Below are positions 7,190-15,851 of a stretch of 64,000 bases of DNA, in pieces. Source of the stretch: Ferrimicrobium sp. (lineage in GTDB: Bacteria > Actinomycetota > Acidimicrobiia > Acidimicrobiales > Acidimicrobiaceae); contig NZ_DAHVNP010000070.1 in the NCBI RefSeq assembly GCF_027319265.1, forward strand, positions 62,001 to 126,000. Reading direction: 5' to 3'. Position numbers and translations under genes: made by a program. Numbering within the stretch: position 1 is the stretch's first letter; the number at the start of each line of letters is the position of its first letter. Below the pieces are notes generated by a model. It searched no databases, was not told the origin of the DNA, and saw only the letters and a program-made list of their open reading frames with translations.

Positions 7190-7651
7190 ATGAGCCTCAA
7201 GTGCCCGAAGTGCAGCACCACGTTAGCGAGGGTGCGACCGATCAAAGACGGAATAGTCGAGGTGCGAACGAAGCGCATGCAGCGCCGTCCAGCCGATACG
7301 TACCGCGCTGAGGGTCTGCTCGTATTTGACAATGAGGCATCACGTACTCAATGGCAAGCGATCACTGAACCGACGCGCGTCGAGTGCTGTGGCATCGTTC
7401 AGACCGCATCGCCCGCAGCGCTCCTAAAGCGCGCGGCTTTGGCTCCCTACGTCAAACCTCGATGGATGACCAAGATTGAAGCACTAATAGCCGCCGCCGA
7501 TGGTGAGCTGGTTCACGTGAGCATCAACGAGTCAACAGGTGATCAGCGAACCCTGAGCGCCGGGATCGTCGACCGCGAAGAGTCCGCCAAAACTTATCGG
7601 GACGGGGCCGCGGCCCCGCTGTTCATGCCCTCAGCTTCCCAAGAGCCTTGA
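7190..7651 (+). CDS. Zinc-ribbon hypothetical protein of the element
   Basis: This 153-aa protein starts MSLKCPKCSTTLARV, has a second Cys cluster (VECCGIVQ near residue 66), then a helical C-terminal half. The spaced CxxC and CCG pairs look like a zinc ribbon. It is the only plus-strand gene of the element, divergent from the excisionase operon and overlapping the integrase end by 21 bp on the opposite strand. It may act as a regulator, as inferred from this position. No family recognised. Confidence 0.6.
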   Translation: MSLKCPKCSTTLARVRPIKDGIVEVRTKRMQRRPADTYRAEGLLVFDNEASRTQWQAITEPTRVECCGIVQTASPAALLKRAALAPYVKPRWMTKIEALIAAADGELVHVSINESTGDQRTLSAGIVDREESAKTYRDGAAAPLFMPSASQEP

Positions 7652-8767
7652 GCTAGAGTCGATCGCCACTCGCAAATCCTCAACTGCCAAATGAGCGTAG
7701 ATGGTGTCGGTGACCGCGGTCGAACTGTGACCCAGCACCCGAGAGATTACTGGCATCGGGACACCTTGACTCAACAACAACGACGCGGCCAAATGCCGCA
7801 ACTCGTGTAGGTGTCGCTCTCCAAGGTCTGCACTTCGAGCGAGACGCGCGAACTTATGGCTCACCGTATCTGGGTCGAGCGCCTTGCCAAAATCACTCAA
7901 GAACATATAGCCGGACTCCGCGCGAATCCCTAAGCTGAGCAGGCGTTCTACCTCTGCCCTCTGTGTGACCCTGTGAGCCTCTAGGACCGCCGCCAGCGGC
8001 TCCGGGACAGGTATAACCCTCTGACTTCTTGCAGTCTTGGTGGGTCCTTCTACGACGCTATCCCACGCCTTCGAGCGAGACTTGTTGATCGTGAGGGTGC
8101 GTGTGGTGGGGTCGTAATCGTCCCAACGCAGAGCCAGCGCCTCACCTCGCCGAAGCCCGAGAGTAGCCAACGTAAGGTACAAAGGCCCGAGGCGTTCTGT
8201 CTCGCAAAGCCTCTTGAATCTCTCGATCTGAGCTGGTGTCCATGCGGTTAGCTCCTTGCGTTCCTGCTTGATCGCCCGCGTGCCCTTTGCAGGATCAGTT
8301 ACGAGCAGTCCTTGGCTCACTCCCCAGGCGCAAGCGGCCCTGAGCACGGTGCGCGCAATCTGGCGCGAGCGCGCCGAGCCCTCAACCTCCCCGATAGCAC
8401 GATCAAGAGTCGCTGAGCGAAGCTCCGTTAGCTTTGCCCCTGAGATAGGTGTAAGCTTTTCCACCGCCCATTTGTATTGACCTTGCGTAGCTTGTGCCAC
8501 GTCAGGTAGTTTCACCTCAAGCCACGTGGCCAAGAGATCGCCCAACGTCGCGGGTCGAGACTTAGCTAGTCCTTTGTCCCTCTCAGCGCGAAACTCCTTG
8601 AGCGCTTGCTCGGCTTCTTGCTTGGTGGTGCATACGCGCGTCCGCGTCCTCGACTTGCCAAGCTCATCTGTCCATCGGAGCACGGCTCGATACTCGGTCG
8701 GCGAGTAATACTTGACCGATCCCATCCCTCTAGCCCTGCGCGTCTCTGGCTGTCTCATGCTGTCCAT
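7631..8767 (-). CDS. int: Tyrosine recombinase (site-specific integrase)
   Basis: This 378-aa protein has an N-terminal arm-binding region (GSVKYYSPTEYRAVLRWTD), a SAM-like core-binding domain (about 72-160) and a catalytic domain. The catalytic residues are visible: Arg206 (LGLRRGEA), Lys244 (GPTKTARS), His321 and Arg324 (HELRH), His347 (VLGHSS) and nucleophile Tyr357 (TIYAH). All are intact, so the enzyme should be active. The start lies about 100 bp from the intact tRNA-Ala, with arm-type repeats between. It mediates insertion at the tRNA 3' end. Confidence 0.95.
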   Translation of the reverse strand: MDSMRQPETRRARGMGSVKYYSPTEYRAVLRWTDELGKSRTRTRVCTTKQEAEQALKEFRAERDKGLAKSRPATLGDLLATWLEVKLPDVAQATQGQYKWAVEKLTPISGAKLTELRSATLDRAIGEVEGSARSRQIARTVLRAACAWGVSQGLLVTDPAKGTRAIKQERKELTAWTPAQIERFKRLCETERLGPLYLTLATLGLRRGEALALRWDDYDPTTRTLTINKSRSKAWDSVVEGPTKTARSQRVIPVPEPLAAVLEAHRVTQRAEVERLLSLGIRAESGYMFLSDFGKALDPDTVSHKFARLARSADLGERHLHELRHLAASLLLSQGVPMPVISRVLGHSSTAVTDTIYAHLAVEDLRVAIDSSSRLLGS

Positions 8768-8785
8768 TGTACCCCAGGAATTCGT

Positions 8786-8841
8786 TAGGGGCCAGCGTAG
8801 GGGCCACGAAGCCTCAGATTCTCCTATCCAGTTATGCGTAT
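8786..8841. repeat. Right-end arm-type repeats
   Basis: TAGGGGCCAGCG at 8786-8797 and TAGGGGCCACGA at 8798-8809 match the left-end pair at 2176-2199. CAGTTATGCGTAT at 8829-8841 matches 2331-2343. They lie between the integrase start and the attachment core. Confidence 0.7.
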
Positions 8842-8863
8842 AGCGCTCTGAACTGGGGTTATA

Positions 8864-8939
8864 TGGTGGAGACGAGGGGACTCGAACCCCTGACCTCCTG
8901 CGTGCAAAGCAGGCGCTCTTCCAGCTGAGCTACGCCCCC
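8864..8939 (-). tRNA. tRNA-Ala(TGC)
   Basis: The minus strand folds into a full cloverleaf: acceptor GGGGGCG/CGTCTCC, D-arm GCTC/GAGC, anticodon stem with loop containing TGC, T-arm GGTTCGAGT, and an encoded CCA. The last 45 nt are the attachment core shared with 1962-2006, so the integrated element supplied the present 3' half. Confidence 0.95.
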
Positions 8940-9207
8940 TTAATCCGACCATGATGATTTGAGTGGACCTCAAGAGTCTAACCGTCTCTCAGAAAGTGCC
9001 GACTGATCTTAGCCGCTTAGATCGAATGAATCATTATCGCTCAGCACTCCGCCTCAACTATCGTACTTGGATACCGCCGCTGGCGCCTTGAAGCAGAAAC
9101 GTAAAGAGACTCATCTGTAATAAAATTTTCATAAAATCTGCCTCTAGTGCCTTCTGGTTCAGATAGTATCGACCCAACATTGGTCGCAGTGAAGCCAAGG
9201 GGGGCAA

Positions 9208-10680
9208 ATGTCAGCAACATCAGATTCTGGTCGGCTAAAAGCTGGTGCGATTGGGCGCCGCGAGGTGCTCTTCCAAAGCATCACCGCGATGGCTCCAGGA
9301 GCAGCAATTGCAGCGTCGATTCCCGCAGGAGCAGGATTTGCCGGCGGCGCACTCACGTTGGCGGTGATCGTTGCGCTCATCGGTAGCCTGCTCACCGCCT
9401 ACTCCATCAGCGAACTCGCTTCCCGAATTCCATCAGCAGGTTCATTTGCGACCTACGCTTCGCAGGCTCTCCACCCAATCGTTGGATTTTTTGTCGGTTG
9501 GGGATACGTATTCGTCTACGCGTTAGTACCGGCTCTCCTCTTTCTGCAGCTCGGTTTCACCATCGCCGGTACCTTCAATTCTGAGTTCGGTTATCCGAGC
9601 AGTCTTTGGTGGCCATGGTCACTCGTCGGAATCGCCCTCGTCGGAGCTCTCGCGCTTCTCGGCATCACGACCTCGGCCAAAACAGGCACGATCCTTGGGA
9701 GTATCGAGATTGTCATCTTTCTCGCCGCGGGTATCCTCTTCGTAGTGCACGCGGGCTCGCACAACACACTCTCCGTCTTCACCACTAAATACACCCCGAA
9801 GGGATTCCACGGGCTCTCGGGTGTCTTCGCTGGCTCGGTTTACAGCCTCCTCGCCTTCGCAGGATTTGAAGCGGCAGCACCGCTCGCAGAAGAAGCGAAG
9901 GATCCCAAACGAACGATCCGCTTTGCCATTCTCGGATCCACCTTGGCGATTGGCTTAATCTATGTCTTCACCACCTATGCAGCCTCGGTCGCCTATGGTC
10001 CAGCTCGCTTTAGCTCCTTTGCAGGCGCTGGGGCAGCGTCCTGGGTTGGCCTGAGCCGAGACTTCTATGGCCTCTTCTGGATCTTGATCTTCTTGGCGAT
10101 CATTAATTCGACCATTGGTAATGCAAATGCTGGCACCTCTGTATCCACCCGTATGGCCTTTGCCTTAGGGCGAATAGGAGTCTTCCCGGGTGTGCTTGGC
10201 AAGGTTCACGCCAAAACCAAGGTTCCTCAGTTCGCTGTCTACTCGCAGATCATCGTCTCGGCAGCGGCAACGCTGCTTCTTGGACTAGCCTTCGGACCAG
10301 AGAACGGATTCGCACTCGATGGCACCCTCATCACGATTGTCGTCGTCGCGGTTTACATCCTGATGAATCTCTCTTCAATGGTCTACTTCGCGAGGTCAAT
10401 CTCCGAAGATCGCTTCAACTTCTTCTCTCACGGTATAGTGCCGTTGCTTGCCATCGCCTTTCTTTTCCCTGCCCTCCTTGCTGGAGCTGGGATCGCGGCA
10501 TTCTCGTTTATCTCCCCTCTTACCGCACCCGCATCCTATGCCGGACCCATCGTCGCGGTCTGGTTGATCCTTGGTGTGATAGTATTTCTACGTCTTCGAT
10601 CAGCCTCTCCAGGTGCAGTGAACCGCATCTCCGAAGTCTTCCTCGAAGAGATTGTCGATGAGTCTGGAGCACCATCATGA
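9208..10680 (+). CDS. APC-superfamily amino acid/amine permease
   Basis: This 490-aa integral membrane protein has about 12 hydrophobic segments. The N-terminal signature (VLFQSITAMAPGAAIAASIPAGAGFAGG) and ISELASRIPSAGSFATY in TM2-3 are typical of amino acid-polyamine-organocation permeases. ATG at 9208 is preceded by AAGGGGGG. The stop overlaps the start of the formamidase gene as ATGA, so the two are translationally coupled. The substrate may be an amide or amine hydrolysed by the partner, which is inference. The 8941-9207 leader is AT-rich near 9120 and probably holds the promoter. Confidence 0.85.
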   Translation: MSATSDSGRLKAGAIGRREVLFQSITAMAPGAAIAASIPAGAGFAGGALTLAVIVALIGSLLTAYSISELASRIPSAGSFATYASQALHPIVGFFVGWGYVFVYALVPALLFLQLGFTIAGTFNSEFGYPSSLWWPWSLVGIALVGALALLGITTSAKTGTILGSIEIVIFLAAGILFVVHAGSHNTLSVFTTKYTPKGFHGLSGVFAGSVYSLLAFAGFEAAAPLAEEAKDPKRTIRFAILGSTLAIGLIYVFTTYAASVAYGPARFSSFAGAGAASWVGLSRDFYGLFWILIFLAIINSTIGNANAGTSVSTRMAFALGRIGVFPGVLGKVHAKTKVPQFAVYSQIIVSAAATLLLGLAFGPENGFALDGTLITIVVVAVYILMNLSSMVYFARSISEDRFNFFSHGIVPLLAIAFLFPALLAGAGIAAFSFISPLTAPASYAGPIVAVWLILGVIVFLRLRSASPGAVNRISEVFLEEIVDESGAPS

Positions 10681-11702
10681 AGAACCCTGTGATCACCTTT
10701 ACTCCTACTGAAGAACAGCTTTGCTGGACGTTTGGTGGTCGAGAACCCGTCATGGAGATCGACCCGGGGACGATCTTGGAGGTCTTCACCGAGGATTGCT
10801 TTGCTGGCAAAGTTCGGGCCAAAACTGACCTTGTCTCGGAGGTTTGTGAGTTCCCGTTCCTCAATCCACAGACTGGACCTTTTTACCTCAAGGGCGCCGA
10901 GGTTGGCGATACCGTCGTAGCCCACTTCATCGAGATCGAGCCAGCCCGGGATTGGGCGGTGTCCACTACCGTCCCGCTCTTTGGTGCACTCACCTCGACC
11001 CACCTCACGGCAACGTTGCAGGACCCCCTCCCCGAGATCGTCTGGATCTGGGAACTTGATCGACAAACTCGACAATGCCGATTTCGTTCCGATGTTGGTG
11101 AATTCTCAGTCGAGCTCCCCATGGATCCGATGCACGGAACCGTTGGCGTCGCGCCGGCCAATCTCGAGGTACGCTCTGCGCTGGTACCTGATGCACACGG
11201 TGGTAATATGGACACTCCTGAACTACGTGCTGGTGTCACCTGCTACTTCGGGGTCAACGTCGAGGGAGCACTCTTCTCTCTCGGTGACGGACACGCACGG
11301 CAAGGCGAGGGAGAAAGTTGTGGTGTAGCCGTTGAATGCGCGATGAACACCGTCGTCTATCTTGACCTCATCAAAGGCACTCCCACGCCTTGGCCCAAAT
11401 TGGAGTCTGACAAGTACCTGATGACCACCGGATCAGCCCGTCCGCTTGAGGATGCCTTTAGGATCGCTCAGGTGGAGATGGTGGACTGGGTCGCATCCCT
11501 CTGTGGGATAGGGCGCATGGACTCCTATCAGCTGGTCTCACAGCTTGTTGAGTCTCCGTTAGCAAACGTCTGTGACACCAACTACACCTCAGTTGCCAAG
11601 GTCGATCGCCACTACCTTGGCGACATCACCGCACCATACCAGAACGCACATCATCTCGCGAGACAGGTAGGGCTCGAGTACCTGACAGCTCGTTCATCGT
11701 AA
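10677..11702 (+). CDS. Acetamidase/formamidase family protein
   Basis: This 341-aa protein belongs to the FmdA/AmdA family: PVMEIDPGTILEVFTEDCFAGKV near the N-terminus, TGPFYLKGAEVGDTVVAHFIEIEP, PMHGTVGVAP, HGGNMDTPELRAG, and FSLGDGHARQGEGE, which holds the conserved DGHAxQGDGE-like motif. The family hydrolyses formamide or short amides to ammonia and acid in the cytoplasm. Overlap with the permease gene suggests a nitrogen-scavenging unit. Length is usual for the short bacterial subfamily. Confidence 0.88.
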   Translation: MKNPVITFTPTEEQLCWTFGGREPVMEIDPGTILEVFTEDCFAGKVRAKTDLVSEVCEFPFLNPQTGPFYLKGAEVGDTVVAHFIEIEPARDWAVSTTVPLFGALTSTHLTATLQDPLPEIVWIWELDRQTRQCRFRSDVGEFSVELPMDPMHGTVGVAPANLEVRSALVPDAHGGNMDTPELRAGVTCYFGVNVEGALFSLGDGHARQGEGESCGVAVECAMNTVVYLDLIKGTPTPWPKLESDKYLMTTGSARPLEDAFRIAQVEMVDWVASLCGIGRMDSYQLVSQLVESPLANVCDTNYTSVAKVDRHYLGDITAPYQNAHHLARQVGLEYLTARSS

Positions 11703-11751
11703 CTATCGCTCCAAAAGACACGAACTTCTCACCCGGCTAGGCTCTGGGCCA

Positions 11752-12258
11752 ATGGATGACGCGACCATCGAGAAGATTTCAATTTCCATTCTGACTGAGA
11801 CGGACTGGCAGCTATGGAGGTCTCTCCGTCTGCAAGCGCTTGCCGACGCCCCCAACGCTTTTGGATCCACCCTTGAACAATGGAGTGGGAAATCCGATCA
11901 AGAATCACGGTGGCGGGACCGCTTGCGTAACTCTGCTCTCGCCTTGGTCTGTCTCTTTGACCACCAACCCGCCGGGATGGTGGCGACAACGACGCCGACC
12001 GCTGGCGAGACAGAACTGGTGTCCCTATGGGTCTCTCCCGAATTCCGGGGTCGAGGAGTCGGTGATCGGCTGATTGGTGAGGTATTGCGCTGGGCGAGCG
12101 AACGAGATCTCGCCCAAGTGCGTCTCTACGTCCGCGAGATGAACCGGGCGGCCATTGCGCTCTATGAACGACATGGATTCGTTGACACCGGTGAGCGATG
12201 CGACGAGATGGATGGCATGTGCGAAGTGAGCATGCTCCGGGCTCTGCGCCAATCATAA
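11752..12258 (+). CDS. GNAT-family N-acetyltransferase
   Basis: This 168-aa protein has the GNAT fold markers: LVSLWVSPEFRGRGVGDRLIGEVLRWA (acetyl-CoA-binding R/Q-x-x-G-x-G/A loop) and LYVREMNRAAIALYERHGFVDTGE. The early segment ISILTETDWQLWRSLRLQALADAPNAFG is typical of the RimI-like/toxin-resistance branch. The substrate is unknown. There is a 49-bp gap from the formamidase gene and no strong promoter, so co-transcription is possible. Confidence 0.85.
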   Translation: MDDATIEKISISILTETDWQLWRSLRLQALADAPNAFGSTLEQWSGKSDQESRWRDRLRNSALALVCLFDHQPAGMVATTTPTAGETELVSLWVSPEFRGRGVGDRLIGEVLRWASERDLAQVRLYVREMNRAAIALYERHGFVDTGERCDEMDGMCEVSMLRALRQS

Positions 12259-12536
12259 CCCGGTGCAGGTGAGTCAGTACTGAGCTACCCGTAGGAACGA
12301 GCCCGAGGGCACGAACCAGATGGTCATCGAACGCCACAAAGAAGAAGTGTTCCACGAGAACCGGGATACTCCTGTTGACAACTGGAGCCGTACTACTCGC
12401 CAACCAAAACCTTTCCATCCGATCAATCGTGCACAACACCCACTACTGCTCCAGATCACCGGTTTGGAATCCTCGTGAAGATCCTGCATCGTAGGCACCA
12501 GCCTCTCAACGAACCCTCCTTCCTCCCAAGCGTTTT
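12259..12536. other. Intergenic region, possible decayed ORF on minus strand
   Basis: Open but unrecognised minus-strand frames exist here (for example one with IDRMERFWLASSTAPVVNRS). They extend antisense into the acetyltransferase gene and show no known motif. I do not call a gene. Confidence 0.3.
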
Positions 12537-12569
12537 GTTTACCTTTCGTTCACAGTTCCATTACCTACA
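12537..12569 (+). promoter_or_regulatory. PHO-box-like tandem 11-bp repeats
   Basis: GTTTACCTTTC (12537-12547), GTTCACAGTTC (12548-12558) and CATTACCTACA (12559-12569) form three contiguous 11-bp units. The first two match the actinobacterial PhoP direct-repeat pattern GTTCACCNNNN. A TATGCT at 12590-12595 could be the -10. It lies 91 bp before a phosphate-type MFS transporter. Confidence 0.55.
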
Positions 12570-12659
12570 CGCAACCTTTTGTTTTCTTTATGCTCGCAAT
12601 CGGTTGCTAGCTTGAGAGTCGAAGAGTGCATTACCTTCGCGGTCAGGAGGGTCCCGATA

Positions 12660-14102
12660 ATGGAAGATTCAGAGGCGTCGATTAGCAACCTCTACCACTC
12701 GCTCGACGAGGCGAAGGTTGGACGCAAGCACTGGGTGACGGTGTTTACCTCGGGAATGGGGTTCTTCACCGACGCGTATGATCTCTTCATCATCGGTACG
12801 GTGACGGTCCTCCTTACACCAATCTTTCACCTCAACACCGACCAGATCTCGTTGTTGAACTCCATATCTCTCCTGGCATCGGTGGCTGGTGCGCTTACTT
12901 TCGGCCGATTGATGGACAAACTCGGTCGCAAGCGCATGTATGGGGTCGAAGTGGCCATTTTGGTCGTTGGCGCGATCCTGAGCGCCTTCGCTTGGAACTT
13001 CACTTCCCTGCTGATCTTTCGAATCATCGTTGGATATGGTGTCGGTGGCGATTACGCGACCTCTGCAGTTATCACCTCTGAATATTCGAACCGTCAATCT
13101 CGAGGCAAATTAATCGGCACCGTCTTCTCGATGCAAGCTCTTGGCCTCGTTGCTGGTCCAGCAATCGCGACCATTTTCCTCAGCAGTGGCGTTCCCTCAG
13201 ATCTTTCCTGGCGGATCATGCTCGCCATCGGAGCGATTCCAGCCGCCTCGGTGATCTACCTTCGCCGCAAAATCCGTGAGACCCCCCGTTATACCCTGGG
13301 AATCAAGGGCGATCTCGCAGCAACGGCGCAAACCGTCGAATGGGTCACAGGTGTACACACCTCCGTCACACCGGATGAACAAAGTGTCACCTCCGCAAAG
13401 ATGCGCCCTCGCCCGATTGCCAAGCTGACCCAGAAACCCTTCTTGCTCAGACTCATAGGGACCGCGGGTGGTTGGTTCTTGCTCGACATCGCCTTCTATG
13501 GCAACTCGGTCTCATCACCATTGATTTTGAAGTTGCTCCAGCCAAAGGGGTCGTTGCTCTCCCATACATTACTCTCTCTCTTGATCTTCGCTGTGGCCGC
13601 CTTCCCTGGCTACTGGCTGGCGGTCTTCCTGATGGATCGAATTGGTCGCCGACGTATTCAGTGGCAAGGCTTTGCCGTCATGGCCGCAGCCTTCGCCCTG
13701 ATCTGGTTGATCCCGGATGGTGCGAGTTCGGTGGCAATCTTCCTACCACTCTTTGCGATCAGCTATTTCTTCACCGAGTTCGGTCCAAACGTCACCACTT
13801 TTGTCTACCCAGCTGAAGTCTTCCCAACGTCAATACGTGGTACTGGCGACGGTATCTCGGCAGGAATGGGGAAGTTTGGTGGTTTCCTTGGTGCGCTACT
13901 CGTCCCTCATCTGCTCCAGTCGGTGGGGATCAGTGGCGTCATGGGAATCATGGCTGGCGTGTCTGTTATTGGGGTTCTGCTCACCATCGTTGCACTCCCT
14001 GAGCCGCGCGGACGTTCGCTCGAAGACGCTTCGCATGAGACGCCGGTACTCTTTGAGCACGAATCGACTACCAGCTCATCCCCCACCGCGAGTGCCAGTT
14101 AG
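12660..14102 (+). CDS. MFS transporter, phosphate:H+ symporter-like (PHS family)
   Basis: The ATG at 12660 is chosen because AGGAGGG lies about 9-10 nt upstream. The product is 480 aa, with 12 predicted TM segments. The start of TM1 (TSGMGFFTDAYDLFIIGTVTVLL), GRLMDKLGRKRMYGVE in the first cytoplasmic loop, RIIVGYGVGGDYATSAVITSEYSNRQSRGK, and the second-half motifs FGPNVTTFVYPAEVFPTSIRGTGDGISAGMGKFG are characteristic of PHO84-like phosphate symporters and sugar-porter relatives. The upstream PHO-box-like repeats support phosphate. Organic acid transport is an alternative. Confidence 0.8.
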   Translation: MEDSEASISNLYHSLDEAKVGRKHWVTVFTSGMGFFTDAYDLFIIGTVTVLLTPIFHLNTDQISLLNSISLLASVAGALTFGRLMDKLGRKRMYGVEVAILVVGAILSAFAWNFTSLLIFRIIVGYGVGGDYATSAVITSEYSNRQSRGKLIGTVFSMQALGLVAGPAIATIFLSSGVPSDLSWRIMLAIGAIPAASVIYLRRKIRETPRYTLGIKGDLAATAQTVEWVTGVHTSVTPDEQSVTSAKMRPRPIAKLTQKPFLLRLIGTAGGWFLLDIAFYGNSVSSPLILKLLQPKGSLLSHTLLSLLIFAVAAFPGYWLAVFLMDRIGRRRIQWQGFAVMAAAFALIWLIPDGASSVAIFLPLFAISYFFTEFGPNVTTFVYPAEVFPTSIRGTGDGISAGMGKFGGFLGALLVPHLLQSVGISGVMGIMAGVSVIGVLLTIVALPEPRGRSLEDASHETPVLFEHESTTSSSPTASAS

Positions 14103-14733
14103 CTAATTACCGCAGATACCTCGTGGCGTCACGCACGTCACGACAGTGGTAAGTTTGTGCTCACTCGCAAATAGAACAAGTCCGTTTCCCACAGAAGAGG
14201 CACGCGAGCGAGCAGCACTTCCTTGACGGACTCGAGCATTCAGCCGTTGGTGCCCTTGAGGCAGCATTTAGGTGATGGGCATTGTGGCATCAGAGGATCG
14301 CCATCGTTATGGCCTTGCACAGCAGTCCTTGCGATTTCCCTTTGGTTCGGACGGAGAACGATCCGCGCTGCATTGCGGAGCTCTTGTCACCGCAGAGTAC
14401 GACCGACTCCACAGCTGCGATCCGCTCGGACCGGTCTGATCACCATTCATCACACGAGCGATTCCGACTGGGACAGCAGCACGGGAATCGCGATAGAGAG
14501 ATGATCAAGTCGGAAGATGACTGCGGTCGACGGTGCTCGCCGATGTCAACACCAACGCGGCCAGCAAGCAGATCAAAGCCATCCACGACGCCGGGCCACC
14601 TCACCCCACAAGCGCTAGCCCGATCTTGGAGTAGCTTCGCAATCGAACTCCTGCCATCTCTTACGAATAGGCATTGTTCATAGCTGAAACCGAAGGCGCA
14701 CACCGTGCTCACAACACAGCTCTGGCAAGGGAG
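14103..14733. other. Long intergenic region without supported gene
   Basis: Several frames are open for 70-130 codons but none shows a recognisable motif, ribosome site or consistent codon use. A stretch near 14540-14600 reads LADVNTNAASKQIKAIHDAG in one frame and may be gene debris. I see no RNA gene before the tRNA at 14734. Confidence 0.35.
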
Positions 14734-14807
14734 TGGGGCTACCTGGACTCGAACCAGGGACCTCAGCATTATCAGTGCTGCGCTCTAACCAACTGAGCTA
14801 TAGCCCC
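14734..14807 (-). tRNA. tRNA-Ile(GAT)
   Basis: The minus strand reads GGGGCTA-TAGCTCAGTTGGTTAGAGC, an anticodon stem-loop with CTGATAA (anticodon GAT), T-arm GGTTCGAGT, then TAGCCCC-A. All four arms pair. CCA is not encoded, unlike in the tRNA-Ala above. Confidence 0.95.
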
Positions 14808-14887
14808 AGAAACATCCACTTTAACAGCCGCATGGGTCGGCGTCCGCCGGTTTATCTCCTGGAACCGAGATTGTGATCTCCGCTCGA

Positions 14888-15799
14888 CTACGGAAGCTTC
14901 GCTGGCACACCTGCTGAAACGATCCCGCCTCCCCCATCGTTCTGTCCAGAGCCAGACGCGCCCGATCCTGCTCCAGCGGGTTGGTCACCCGTATTGGAGT
15001 TTGATCCCGAAGTATTGCCATCCCCGGTAGAAGAGGTGGGATTCAAGCCAAACCCTGGAACACTCGGATTCGGTATCTTTGTGCCGAGAATCGCTGAACA
15101 AAACTCAGGGACAGTCAACCCACGATTCAGTGCACTCTCTGCCAATCGTAGAAACTGTTTTGACGACTGTAGCTTCGAAACTTTGGTTGTCACGGCAGAG
15201 GAACTTTGTACTTCACTGAGCGCTTTGCTGTAGGACATACACAGACCGTGATAACTCGCGGGCACCGCGCTACCCACCTGGCCTGGTGCGACAAGTGTGC
15301 CCTGCCCGTTTTGCTTCCCTTGGCCGTTTTGCTTCCCTTGCTCCTTAGTCTGGCCAGACTCCGCCACCTTTGTTGAATGCTCCGATCCAGATGGTGTCTT
15401 CTTGCCGTTTTGACCGTTGTCCTCCTTCGACGGAGCGACCTGCTGGTGCGAAGGACTCACTTGTACTTTCGATTGCGTTGCTTGTGTGGCCGATGGCGTT
15501 GTAGTTGCTGCTGGATGCGTAAACGCATGCGTCAACGCGGCAGTGAATCCGCCTCCCACCACCACGAACGCAGCAGCCGCGGCCGCTACCTTGAGCGGGG
15601 TAAAACGTGAGAACGCTCGTCGCCGTTGTGCTGACCCAACCACCACCGACCGTCGGAACGCGGCAACGGCCACATCCTCGGCGACTAACTCGTGGGTGGT
15701 CGCTGGAGCTTGGGCAGTGCGGACTAGCCGTGCGAGATGACCATTGGAACTCGTAGCGCCACGACCACCCAAAATGTCTTCGATCTCGTCCGGATCCAA
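14888..15799 (-). CDS. Single-pass membrane protein, possible anti-sigma factor
   Basis: This 303-aa protein has an N-terminal cytoplasmic region of about 65 residues, one TM segment (LKVAAAAAAFVVVGGGFTAALTHAF) and a long low-complexity extracellular part rich in Gln, Gly, Ser and Thr. A short duplication (KQNGQGKQNGQG) precedes a small Cys-containing domain (YHGLCMSYSKAL ... VPEFCSAILG). The gene starts 52 bp after the ECF sigma gene in the same direction. That arrangement suggests it senses an external signal and binds the sigma factor. No canonical zinc anti-sigma motif is seen, so the role is inferred. Confidence 0.65.
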   Translation of the reverse strand: MDPDEIEDILGGRGATSSNGHLARLVRTAQAPATTHELVAEDVAVAAFRRSVVVGSAQRRRAFSRFTPLKVAAAAAAFVVVGGGFTAALTHAFTHPAATTTPSATQATQSKVQVSPSHQQVAPSKEDNGQNGKKTPSGSEHSTKVAESGQTKEQGKQNGQGKQNGQGTLVAPGQVGSAVPASYHGLCMSYSKALSEVQSSSAVTTKVSKLQSSKQFLRLAESALNRGLTVPEFCSAILGTKIPNPSVPGFGLNPTSSTGDGNTSGSNSNTGDQPAGAGSGASGSGQNDGGGGIVSAGVPAKLP

Positions 15800-15851
15800 C
15801 GCTCTTCCACTCCTTACCTTGTCAGAATAAACGCAGCGAAGGCTGCTTACG

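Larger units (their letters stand above)
1962..8908. mobile_element. Integrative element inserted at tRNA-Ala(TGC)
   Basis: A 45-bp sequence covering the 3' half of the tRNA-Ala gene from the anticodon loop through CCA occurs at both ends (1962-2006 and 8864-8908). The intact tRNA lies on the integrase side, as expected for insertion that restores the gene. Inside are a tyrosine integrase next to the tRNA, an excisionase-like HTH protein, a primase-like protein, overlapping small genes, an HTH protein like terminase small subunits, and a lipoprotein gene. No capsid, portal, tail, large terminase or conjugation gene is present. It is therefore a small non-self-sufficient element, satellite-like or an integrative mobilisable or plasmid-like element. 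Confidence 0.9.

Noticed and set aside
11729-12439. A 236-codon minus-strand frame antisense to the acetyltransferase
   Set aside because: It overlaps a clear GNAT gene for nearly its whole length, has no motif of its own and no ribosome site.
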